DNA from: an uncultured Clostridia bacterium
GTDB lineage: Bacteria; Bacillota_A; Clostridia; Christensenellales; Aristaeellaceae
Length of the DNA: 23,727 nucleotides
Assembly (NCBI GenBank): GCA_947166205.1
Contig: CAMVDI010000006.1
Coordinates: forward strand, 1 to 23,727
Direction: 5' to 3'
A program made the position numbers and the translations under genes. The notes under the pieces were generated by a model. The model made no database searches and was not told the DNA's origin. It worked only from the letters and a program-made list of their open reading frames with translations. Below, piece by piece: positions 8,641 through 15,706 of the stretch. Each line of letters starts with the position of its first letter. The stretch's first letter is position 1.

Positions 8641-9093
8641 TCATTCATCCTTCAGCAGCCTGTACAGCAGCGTATACAGATGATAGGCGTCCTCCCGGGA
8701 AAGGCTCACGCAGCCGCTGAGCCGCGCCGGAATCTCCCCGGCCTGCTCCCGCAGGGCCCAGCCCCGTTCCGTGACGCAGATCCTGACCACGCGCTCATCC
8801 TCCCTGCAGCGGGAGCGGGTGACATATCCGTCCCGCTCCATCCGCTTCACCAGGGGGGTGATGGTTCCGTTGTCCAGATACAGCCTGGCGCACAGATCCC
8901 CCACCGTCATGCTTCCCCGCTCCCACAGGCACATCAGCACGATATACTGCGTATAGGTGAGCCCCAGGGGCTTCAGATAGGGGGTATAGGCGTTGACCAC
9001 CTTCCGGGCCGCCGCGTACAGCGGGAAGCAGAGCTGCCCGTCCAGCAGCAGCTGGGGATAATGCTCCGCCGAGGTGAATGCTTCGTCCTTCAT
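8641..9093 (-). CDS. ohrR: OhrR-type MarR-family organic peroxide sensor
   Basis: Winged-helix repressor of 150 residues that senses organic hydroperoxides by cysteine oxidation. It lines up well with Bacillus OhrR: QLCFPLYAAAR at residues 20-30 places Cys22 at the reactive-cysteine position, Tyr36 and Tyr47 match the tyrosines that hydrogen-bond it, and LYLDNGTITPLVKRMERDGY (71-90) is the recognition helix and start of the wing. Cys128, near the C-terminus, could serve as the resolving cysteine of two-Cys OhrR proteins; further cysteines are at 55, 68, 96 and 106. GGAGGG precedes the ATG. It follows thioredoxin by 23 bases in the same operon. No Ohr peroxidase gene, the usual partner, is seen in the window, so the targets may be the thioredoxin genes themselves. 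Confidence 0.88.
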   Translation of the reverse strand: MKDEAFTSAEHYPQLLLDGQLCFPLYAAARKVVNAYTPYLKPLGLTYTQYIVLMCLWERGSMTVGDLCARLYLDNGTITPLVKRMERDGYVTRSRCREDERVVRICVTERGWALREQAGEIPARLSGCVSLSREDAYHLYTLLYRLLKDE

Positions 9094-9116
9094 TGGGCTC
9101 CCTCCTGTCCCGCCGG

Positions 9117-9431
9117 TCAGAGGTTTCCCTTTACCCAGGCGGCCAGGGCCGGCTGCGGCCGGAAGCCGACGGACTGATCCACCGGGACGCCCTTTTTCAG
9201 CATCACCAGGCAGGGAATGCTCTGGACCCGGAATTCCGCCGCCAGATCCGGATTGTCATCCACGTCCACCGCGTAGAAGGAAACCTGATCCCCCATCTCC
9301 TCGCTCAGGGCGTCCAGCACGGGGGCCATCATCCTGCAGGGGCCGCACCAGGTCGCGTTGAAATCCACCACGGCGGTCTCCGCCTGCCGGGCCTCCGTCT
9401 CAAACTCCGCGCCGCTGATCTTCTTCACCAT
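9117..9431 (-). CDS. trxA: Thioredoxin
   Basis: Small cytoplasmic disulphide reductant of 104 residues from the ATG at 9431. The active site FNATWCGPCRMMAP carries the classical WCGPC motif at about residues 28-32, and the cis-proline loop reads QSIPCLVMLKKG, with the cis-Pro followed by an extra cysteine. The start at 9431 was chosen because GGAG lies 8 bases ahead; the ATG at 9437 overlaps the reductase stop but leaves only 2 bases to the Shine-Dalgarno. It lies two bases after the reductase gene, which should reduce it, and before ohrR. Confidence 0.95.
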   Translation of the reverse strand: MVKKISGAEFETEARQAETAVVDFNATWCGPCRMMAPVLDALSEEMGDQVSFYAVDVDDNPDLAAEFRVQSIPCLVMLKKGVPVDQSVGFRPQPALAAWVKGNL

Positions 9432-9433
9432 GT

Positions 9434-10300
9434 TCATCTCTCCTTTTTCTTTTCATCCAGATATTCCACCGCGCTGAGGGCCGCCACGTTTCCCTCCCCC
9501 GCGGCTTTGATGTACTGATAGGGCTTTCCCGTCAGATCCCCGCAGGCAAAGAGCCCGGGCAGGCTCCCTTCCATCCTCCGGTTCACCTTCACGTGAGGGC
9601 CTTCCGTCTCCAGCCCGGGAACCAGCTGCCCCGGGGAAACCGCGTCCCGCAGGACAAAGACCGTGCTGACCGGATAGGCCGATTCCGCGGTTCTGACCAG
9701 CATGCCGTCCTCCTGCCGTTCCAGGCCGGTCACCCGCTCCGGCAGAATCCGCACCCGCTCCGGCAGGTCCGGTTCCCCCTTGTACATGGGGAAATACAGC
9801 ACCTCGGAGCAAACCTCGCTGAGGAAGGCGGCTTCCTTTTCCTCCTCCGGGCTGTAAGCCACCACGGCGGCCCGCTTTCCCCGGACCAGCGCCGCGTCGC
9901 AGGTGGCGCAGTAGCTGACCCCGTGGCCCACGGACGCTTCCTCCCCGGGGAGGGGCTTCCCCTGGACGACGCCGGTGGCGAGAATCACCGTCTCCGCCTC
10001 CATCATGCTCTCCCCCGCCTGCAGGGCAAAATAGTCCCCCATGGCGTAGACGGCGCTGACCCGCTCCTCGGTGATCCCGATCCCCATCTGATCCAGATGG
10101 TTCCGGAACGCCCGGGCCAGATCCTCCCCCCGCACGGAGGGGAATCCCAGATAGTTCTGGATCAGGTGGGCCTGTCCCAGCTTCCGGGTCAGGTCCCGCT
10201 GGCCCAGGAGCAGCACCTTCTTGTTGCGGATCGCGGCGGTCACAGCCGCCTCCAGCCCCGCGGGGCCCGTCCCGATCACTGCGATATCATAGCGCTCCAT
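9434..10300 (-). CDS. Thioredoxin-reductase-like flavoprotein lacking NADPH motifs (FFTR-like)
   Basis: Flavoenzyme of 288 residues that should reduce the adjacent thioredoxin. The FAD site IGTGPAGLEAA is at 9-19, the redox motif CATC at 131-134, and the second FAD motif FACGDLTGKPYQYIKAAGEG at 251-270. Where a normal TrxB has the NADPH-binding GGGxSAxEEA motif this protein reads VVAYSPEEEKEAAFL (146-160), and the HRRxxxRA motif is replaced by an unrelated stretch (YFPMYKGEPDL). It is also about 20-30 residues shorter than TrxB. These are features known for pyridine-nucleotide-independent, ferredoxin-dependent flavin thioredoxin reductases of clostridia, so I infer reduced ferredoxin as electron donor. 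An inactive or divergent NADPH enzyme remains possible. First gene of the redox operon. Confidence 0.85.
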   Translation of the reverse strand: MERYDIAVIGTGPAGLEAAVTAAIRNKKVLLLGQRDLTRKLGQAHLIQNYLGFPSVRGEDLARAFRNHLDQMGIGITEERVSAVYAMGDYFALQAGESMMEAETVILATGVVQGKPLPGEEASVGHGVSYCATCDAALVRGKRAAVVAYSPEEEKEAAFLSEVCSEVLYFPMYKGEPDLPERVRILPERVTGLERQEDGMLVRTAESAYPVSTVFVLRDAVSPGQLVPGLETEGPHVKVNRRMEGSLPGLFACGDLTGKPYQYIKAAGEGNVAALSAVEYLDEKKKER

Positions 10301-10329
10301 CCGATGACCACCGTCCTCTCCCGAAAACC

Positions 10330-10339
10330 TTTGATCAAA
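10330..10339. promoter_or_regulatory. Palindrome TTTGATCAAA at the predicted start point
   Basis: A perfect 10-base palindrome lies 3 bases past the -10 box, over the expected transcription start. A repressor bound here would block initiation. A related imperfect repeat, TCAA-AGATA-TTGA, overlaps the -35 side at 10368-10380. Since the operon encodes an OhrR-type repressor, autoregulation is a natural hypothesis, but the sequence is not the known Bacillus OhrR operator. Confidence 0.4.
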
Positions 10340-10342
10340 TAT

Positions 10343-10371
10343 AATTTACCACACAGCCTCCTCCCCGTCAA
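10343..10371 (-). promoter_or_regulatory. Promoter of the thioredoxin-reductase/thioredoxin/ohrR operon
   Basis: On the minus strand TTGACG (10371-10366) and TAAATT (10348-10343) are 17 bases apart. The predicted start point is about 35 bases before the reductase ATG. It lies in an AT-rich pocket between cvpA and the reductase gene. Confidence 0.7.
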
Positions 10372-10407
10372 TATCTTTGATAAAATATTTTTCCGCCGGG
10401 GACGGCC

Positions 10408-11115
10408 CTACAGCCGGCCCCGCATAATGGCGGTAATGAGATTGCTGCTGTTGAACAGCGGCGCCAGGGTGCTCTCCGTCACCAGCTGATCCAGATTGCC
10501 CACCGGAACCACCGTCTGGATGAGGGGCAGCAGCGCGAAGGCCAGGAAGCACAGCAGGGCTCCCCGAAGGAGGCCCAGCACGCCCCCCGCCAGGGAGTTC
10601 ATCTGCTTGAGCACCGGAAAGCGGAACACCGCCTTCAGGAAGCCCAGCACCAGGTGCAGAACCAGGAAGCAGACGAGGAAGCAGGCCAGGAAGCAGATCA
10701 CGCTCAGCACCGCGCTGACAATGGTCTGGCTCACATAGTCCCCCACCTGGTTCAGCCCCATGGACTGGAACACCTGGTTCTGCAGGTTGGACTGCAGCAG
10801 CCTGTTCAGCGGCTCCGGAAGGCTCACCTTGGAAAGGATCTCCGTAATGCCGCCGGCGCCGAGGCTGCTCACCGGGGTCTGGGCCAGAGTCTGGTCCCCG
10901 ATCCGGGTCGCCGCGTCCGTATAGGACATCAGGGTCCGGATCCATTCCGGATTGCTCCGCACCCACTCCACCAGCCTGGGGTTCAGATAAAAGCTGAGAA
11001 GCAGGGAAAGCAGGCAGCTTCCCAGGGAGGCCACCGAGGCGATGAACCCCCGGTACAGCCCCACCAGCACGCTGATCCCCAGAATCCCCAGGATCACAAT
11101 GTCAATCACATTCAT
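10408..11115 (-). CDS. cvpA: CvpA-family membrane protein
   Basis: Integral membrane protein of 235 residues starting MNVIDIVILGILGISVLVGL, the typical CvpA N-terminus with YRGF following. About four membrane segments are seen (roughly residues 4-24, 28-45, 130-160, 178-202), and a conserved LAGGVLGLLRGAL motif precedes the last. An outside loop of about 85 residues between the second and third segments makes it longer than the usual 160-190. CvpA proteins are linked to colicin V export in E. coli and to envelope integrity elsewhere; the exact role is unknown. It follows the L,D-transpeptidase gene by 15 bases, supporting an envelope function. No convincing terminator follows it. Confidence 0.85.
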   Translation of the reverse strand: MNVIDIVILGILGISVLVGLYRGFIASVASLGSCLLSLLLSFYLNPRLVEWVRSNPEWIRTLMSYTDAATRIGDQTLAQTPVSSLGAGGITEILSKVSLPEPLNRLLQSNLQNQVFQSMGLNQVGDYVSQTIVSAVLSVICFLACFLVCFLVLHLVLGFLKAVFRFPVLKQMNSLAGGVLGLLRGALLCFLAFALLPLIQTVVPVGNLDQLVTESTLAPLFNSSNLITAIMRGRL

Positions 11116-11130
11116 GGCCGATATCTCCCT

Positions 11131-12603
11131 CTATTTCCCCGGCCGGGGGCATGATTTCCGGGCTTTCGTCAGCTCAGGATCATGATCCCCGCCCGGAGCG
11201 TAAACCTCGTTGATTTTCCCGATGACGCTCCTGCGGGGCGCCGGCGCGCAGGCCGCGCAGCTTTTCATCCGGACGAAGGGTTCTTCCTCCAGCCGGCCGT
11301 AGGGAAAGCTTTCCATCACCGTGTCCGCCCTCACGGCGCTGCAGGAGGGCCCGGAATGATAGGTCCGGGCCTCCGCCGGATCGTAATAGAGCGGCAGGTC
11401 CTCCGGAGGCGTCTCCATCTGCCGGCCCTGCCAGTCCTCCCAGATCAGCAGCCGGGTCTTCGAGTTCTTCCCCAGATGCGCCCAGATCCACTGCATGTTC
11501 ACCCCCTCCGGGGTTTCCTTCCGCTGAACCCGGATGCATCCGTGGCTGGCCCGGGTTCCCAGCCGGCTCTCCGTTCCGGCGTAGCTTTTCGCGCCGCCTT
11601 CCGACCGGATATAGGGCACCTCGTGCATCAGGTCCCCGCTGTTGAAGCGGATCGCCTTGGGGCAGACCAGATTGCCCGAGGGAAAGTCCCCGACCTTGCT
11701 GGTCATCAGAAACTCGCCGCTCCGGGTCTCGTTGAAAGGCTGGCGGCTGCTGGCGGCGCCTGTGGAAACCAGCAGGGTCGAGAACAGCTTTCCCTCCCGG
11801 AAAATATACAGCCGCTGGGTCAGCTTATCCACCACCATGCCCATTTCCTGATTCGGGATCTCCTCCCGGAGGAAGCGGGTGGGCACATATCCCTGCACCA
11901 GCGTGTTCCAGTTCAGGATCTTGGAGGACTTGAAGGAGGAGGAATAGCACTCGATCAGCGTCCATTCCTCTCCCCGCTCCAGCACGTGCACTCCCTGGGT
12001 CACGCAGGTGACGACCCCCACGCCCGGCGCGTCCGCGGCGGGTTCCTTCCGGATCGTGACCTGGGCCTTTTCCCCGTTTCCGCTGTCCACCACGGTGATC
12101 GGGGAGGTCAGCACCTGCCAGACGGCCTCCTCATACCGGATATTCATGGGCAGCGTCCAGTAGTTCAGCGTCCGGTCCGCGTCCCCGAAGGGGCCGGGGG
12201 AGGCCGGCGTGAAAAAGAAGCCTTCCGCCCCTTCCTCCGCTCCGATCCGGATCTCCGCCAGAGCGCTTCCGTATCCCGCGTCCAGCTTCAGGAACCAGGT
12301 TCCGGCCGGGGCCGGGATCCTCCCGCTGGTTCCGTTCCAGTACAGGGAGTTCCGGCCCTCCCGGCCCTCGATTCCCCGGGCCACGGTGAAAAAGCTCCGC
12401 CCGTTCTCATCCGCCAGGGTCACGTCCACCCTGCCCTCCCGGGGCAGGGTGAAAAGGATCAGCGCGGGATCCCAGGGGCGCACGGGCCCCTCCGGGGCAG
12501 TCAGCGTCATTTCCCCCTTCTCCCCGAAGCCGCCCGCGGGAAGCCACAGCAGGATCAGCAGCAGGCTGATCCGCCTTCTGAGGCTCCCTTTCCGCTTTTT
12601 CAT
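11131..12603 (-). CDS. Secreted L,D-transpeptidase (YkuD) with SH3-like domain and Cys/His tail
   Basis: Exported enzyme of 490 residues that should cross-link or modify peptidoglycan through 3-3 linkages. A basic N-terminus and hydrophobic segment (residues 12-25) form a signal peptide or anchor. Residues about 45-120 look like a FlgD/Ig-type beta domain, about 180-245 like a bacterial SH3 domain, and about 253-390 are the YkuD domain with catalytic ASHGCIRV (His354, Cys356). The tail has His416, Cys421, Cys449 and Cys452 arranged as YHSGPSC...CAAC, like a small zinc-type motif seen at the end of some secreted nucleases and wall proteins. It lies between the PBP and cvpA genes, probably one transcription unit. 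Confidence 0.9.
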   Translation of the reverse strand: MKKRKGSLRRRISLLLILLWLPAGGFGEKGEMTLTAPEGPVRPWDPALILFTLPREGRVDVTLADENGRSFFTVARGIEGREGRNSLYWNGTSGRIPAPAGTWFLKLDAGYGSALAEIRIGAEEGAEGFFFTPASPGPFGDADRTLNYWTLPMNIRYEEAVWQVLTSPITVVDSGNGEKAQVTIRKEPAADAPGVGVVTCVTQGVHVLERGEEWTLIECYSSSFKSSKILNWNTLVQGYVPTRFLREEIPNQEMGMVVDKLTQRLYIFREGKLFSTLLVSTGAASSRQPFNETRSGEFLMTSKVGDFPSGNLVCPKAIRFNSGDLMHEVPYIRSEGGAKSYAGTESRLGTRASHGCIRVQRKETPEGVNMQWIWAHLGKNSKTRLLIWEDWQGRQMETPPEDLPLYYDPAEARTYHSGPSCSAVRADTVMESFPYGRLEEEPFVRMKSCAACAPAPRRSVIGKINEVYAPGGDHDPELTKARKSCPRPGK

Positions 12604-12622
12604 CCCAGCACCCCTGTCCCGG

Positions 12623-12680
12623 CTGTCCGCTCTTCCGTTTTTTTTCCGTATTTTCCGCTGTTTCCGTTTTCCCGTTCTTC
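12623..12680. repeat. Degenerate TTTTCCG-type short repeats
   Basis: The gap between the PBP and L,D-transpeptidase genes contains about seven loosely repeated TTTTCCG/TTCCG units of 7-11 bases. On the transcribed strand they read as a purine-rich CGGAAAA series ahead of the transpeptidase ribosome-binding region. No function is evident; simple-sequence slippage is likely. Confidence 0.35.
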
Positions 12681-12697
12681 CCCGGCGGCCGATTTCC

Positions 12698-15544
12698 TCA
12701 GTAGATGCCCGCCATGGCCTGGGTCAGCAGCGCCATGGCCCCCGCCACATCGGACTGGGTCGGCGTGTCCTGCATGATGATGCTCTCCAGCATCGCCGCG
12801 GCGCTGTTCACCGCCTGATACCCGGCGGAGGCGGGGTCCATCCCCTGAAGCATGCTCTCGGCGCTGGCCAGCAGCACCCGGGCGTCGGAGATCAGCGCCG
12901 CCGTCGTGGCGGAAATCCCGGAGTTCTGATTCTGTTCGTTATGATAGGTGCACACCATCCCGGAGGAAGCCGCCGCCGTGCCCAGATACTGCTCCAGCAC
13001 ATCCTGATACTTCGTTCCCAGCAGGGAGTACAGCGGATGCCCCGTCGGAATGCTGATCACCCCGCGGGTCACGGGATTCGGGCACCAGGGGGACGCGGCC
13101 ATGCCCGTCTCGGAGCAGACCGTCTCCGTCACATGCATCTGGCAGTAGACCGTGGGCTGGGTTCCCTGCGCCCAGTAGTCCGTCACGGTTCCGTAGCCCA
13201 TGGCGTCGTTCCGGCAGGCGTCCGTGGCCAGCTGCCCGCTGACCGCGCAGGTTTCCACCCGGATCACCCGGTAGTCCGCGGCTTTGCCTTCCAGGATTTC
13301 CTTCTTGGGCAGCCCCTCATGGAGCCTGGCCATATAGGCCTGCCACAGGGGCGCCGCCGCGCCGGAACCCGTGGACTTGGAGGAAAGGGCCTTGTAATTG
13401 TCGTGTCCGATCCACAGGGCGGAAGCGTAATAGCCCGTCATGCCCGCGAAGAAAACGCCCTTCTGGTCGGAGTTGGTTCCCGTCTTTCCGCCCACCACCT
13501 GGCCCTTGATCTTCGCCGAGCCCCCCGTGCCGGAGGTGACCACCGATTTCAGCATATCCACGATCATCCAGGAGGTGCTGTCGGCAAAAACCCGGCGCCG
13601 GTCCTGATGCTGATGGCCGTCCCAGACCACGTTTCCGTCGGAGTCCGAGATGCCCAGTACGGAAATGGGTTCCTGATAGACGCCGCCGTTGGCCAGCACG
13701 CCGTAGGCCACGGTCATCTGCAGGGGCGTGATGCCCGAGGAGCCCAGGGAAAGCCCGAAGGGGGTCGCGTCGATATGCCCGTCGTCGATTCCCATCCGGT
13801 GCAGATATTCCACGCTGCGCTCCACGCCCACCCGCGTCATCAGCGTATAGGCCGCCGCCGTGTTATGGGATTTCGCCATGGCGGTCCGCAGGGGTTCCGG
13901 CCCCACATATCCGCCGCCGCCGTAGTTCGTGGGCCAGCTGTCGTTTCCCTTCGCGTCCCGCCAGCCCGGAATCGGAATCGGCATGTTGTAGGCGATGGAG
14001 GCGGGGCTGGCGCCCAGGTCCAGCGCCGGGGCGTAGACCGCGATCGGCTTGATGGAGGAGCCCACGGGCATCTTCATGCCCGTCGCCCGGTTCAGCGTCT
14101 TCCGGGCGGTCACCTCCGTCCGGGAGCCCACGATGGCCTTCAGCTCGCCGGTCCGGTAATCCAGCACCGCGCAGGCCGCCTGGGGCTGAATGATCTCGGT
14201 ATAGGTTCCGTCGGAGTTCCGGCTCCGGAACACCTTGTCCGCCGGATCCCGCAGGGCGGGATACTTCTCCCAGCTCTGCAGGGTCTGCTGCACCTTCTCC
14301 TGAATCTGGGGATCCAGCGCCAGCTTCACCCGGTATCCCCCCGTGCGCAGCTTTGTCTCCATGGCCGCCCGGTTCGCCGGGGTGTTGTCCAGCCCGCCCA
14401 TCTCCAGGAAGATGTCCACGACCTCCTCCACCGCGTATTCCACGTAGTGGGCATAGGGATACATGGCGTCCCCCGCCGTGGGGGAAACCTCCAGCACACG
14501 GGCCGTGTCCGGATTCAGGGCGGCCTCGTACTGCTCCCGGGTGATGAACTGGTTTTCATACATGCACCGGAGAACATAATCCGTCCGGTTGTTGGTGACC
14601 GCCCGGTAGTCCACCGTATCGCTCCGGCGGGTGTAGAGATTCCGCCGGGGATTGTAGTAGTAGGGATTGTTGGTGATCCCCGCCAGCATCGCGCACTCCC
14701 GCAGCGTCAGCTCGCCCAGGCTCTTTCCGAAATATCCCTCCGCCGCCACCTGCACGCCGTAATAGTTTTCGCCCAGGTAGATGGTGTTCAGATAGCTTTC
14801 CAGAATCAGATTCTTGTTGTACCTGGGGTCCGCTTCCAGCTGCAGGGCCAGCCAGGCTTCCTGAATCTTCCGCTTGTAGCTCTGCTCCGGGGAGAGCAGG
14901 GTGTTCTTGATCAGCTGCTGGGTAATGGTGGACCCGCCCTGGGTCCCGCTGGAGGTCAGGTTGTTCACCAGCGCGCCGGCGATCCGCTTCAGGTCGATGC
15001 CGGGATGGGAGTAGAACCGGGCGTCCTCCACCGCCACATAGGCGTTCCGCAGGTTCATGGGCATGGCGCTCAGCGAGACCATGACCCGGTTCTCCGAACC
15101 CTTGTATTCCGTGATCAGATTGTCGTTGCAGTCATAGATGAAGGAAGTCTGCGCCTGGCTGTCCAGCGCGGCCAGATCCAGCTCCGGCGCGGTCTCCACG
15201 TATCCCTTCGCGATGCCCAGCACGGCGCCGGCCGCGGCGACGCCCGCCAGAAAGACCAGCAGCGCCAGCACCCGCACCGTGTTCACCGCCACGCTCAGCA
15301 CAAAATTCGGCTTCCGGGTTTCCGGGCGGAAGATGCTGTGCTTCTCCGGCTTCTCCGCCTCCGGATACGGCCAGTCCTCCGGCCCGGCGTCCTCCGCCCC
15401 CCAGGGGCCCTCCGCGTCCCCGGGCGGATCCCCGGGGACGTCCTCCCCGTATTCCCCCGGCTCCCCGGCCTCCCCATAGGCCGCGGGATCGTCCTCATAG
15501 GTTTCCGGCACAAACTCGTACCTTCCCCGATCCTTTTTCCGCAT
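12698..15544 (-). CDS. Class A penicillin-binding protein (PBP1A type)
   Basis: Bifunctional peptidoglycan synthase of 948 residues from the ATG at 15544 (GGAGGA just ahead; a GTG at 15556 is the alternative). An acidic, Gly/Pro/Glu-rich cytoplasmic region of about 75 residues precedes the single membrane segment (about 84-114). The glycosyltransferase-51 domain has its catalytic Glu174 in VAVEDARFYSHPG and the GGSTITQQLIKN motif. The transpeptidase domain has SSIK (Ser496, Lys499), SHN (559-561) and KTG (687-689). A Cys-rich region (about 766-865) and an Ala-rich helical tail (about 877-948) follow, the latter not part of the core enzyme. It heads a wall-related group with the L,D-transpeptidase and cvpA; a candidate promoter lies at 15607-15635. 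Confidence 0.95.
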   Translation of the reverse strand: MRKKDRGRYEFVPETYEDDPAAYGEAGEPGEYGEDVPGDPPGDAEGPWGAEDAGPEDWPYPEAEKPEKHSIFRPETRKPNFVLSVAVNTVRVLALLVFLAGVAAAGAVLGIAKGYVETAPELDLAALDSQAQTSFIYDCNDNLITEYKGSENRVMVSLSAMPMNLRNAYVAVEDARFYSHPGIDLKRIAGALVNNLTSSGTQGGSTITQQLIKNTLLSPEQSYKRKIQEAWLALQLEADPRYNKNLILESYLNTIYLGENYYGVQVAAEGYFGKSLGELTLRECAMLAGITNNPYYYNPRRNLYTRRSDTVDYRAVTNNRTDYVLRCMYENQFITREQYEAALNPDTARVLEVSPTAGDAMYPYAHYVEYAVEEVVDIFLEMGGLDNTPANRAAMETKLRTGGYRVKLALDPQIQEKVQQTLQSWEKYPALRDPADKVFRSRNSDGTYTEIIQPQAACAVLDYRTGELKAIVGSRTEVTARKTLNRATGMKMPVGSSIKPIAVYAPALDLGASPASIAYNMPIPIPGWRDAKGNDSWPTNYGGGGYVGPEPLRTAMAKSHNTAAAYTLMTRVGVERSVEYLHRMGIDDGHIDATPFGLSLGSSGITPLQMTVAYGVLANGGVYQEPISVLGISDSDGNVVWDGHQHQDRRRVFADSTSWMIVDMLKSVVTSGTGGSAKIKGQVVGGKTGTNSDQKGVFFAGMTGYYASALWIGHDNYKALSSKSTGSGAAAPLWQAYMARLHEGLPKKEILEGKAADYRVIRVETCAVSGQLATDACRNDAMGYGTVTDYWAQGTQPTVYCQMHVTETVCSETGMAASPWCPNPVTRGVISIPTGHPLYSLLGTKYQDVLEQYLGTAAASSGMVCTYHNEQNQNSGISATTAALISDARVLLASAESMLQGMDPASAGYQAVNSAAAMLESIIMQDTPTQSDVAGAMALLTQAMAGIY

Positions 15545-15606
15545 GCTCCTCCGCACCCCCTTTCCGGATGAAACGCTTTCTTTCCCGCCGCCCGGCGGGA
15601 CGCTTC

Positions 15607-15635
15607 AGTTTATCATAGTTTTTCCGCAGACGCAA
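15607..15635 (-). promoter_or_regulatory. Candidate promoter of the PBP gene
   Basis: On the minus strand TTGCGT (15635-15630) and TAAACT (15612-15607) are 17 bases apart, about 60 bases ahead of the chosen ATG. Neither box is a perfect consensus, so this is a moderate call. Confidence 0.45.
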
Positions 15636-15663
15636 TCGCTTTCGAAACAGAATCGTAACACTT

Positions 15664-15695
15664 GAAAGCTCCGCCCTTTCCCGGGCGGAGCTTTC
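15664..15695 (-). terminator. Hairpin after the M42 peptidase gene
   Basis: GAAAGCTCCGCCC (15664-15676) pairs perfectly with 15683-15695 around a 6-base loop, 12 bases after the peptidase stop. The stem is strong, but no clear T-run follows on the minus strand, so termination may be incomplete. Confidence 0.65.
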
Positions 15696-15706
15696 CATCG
15701 GAGTTC

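Noticed and set aside
8409..8648. 79-residue minus-strand open frame between ohrR and oppA
   Set aside because: It covers the ohrR terminator and the oppA promoter, has no ribosome-binding site worth noting and looks like random coding.
12209..15571. 1120-residue plus-strand open frame
   Set aside because: It is antisense to the PBP and L,D-transpeptidase, both of which have complete catalytic motifs. Its His/Gly/Arg/Pro-rich composition is typical of a reverse-frame shadow in GC-rich DNA.
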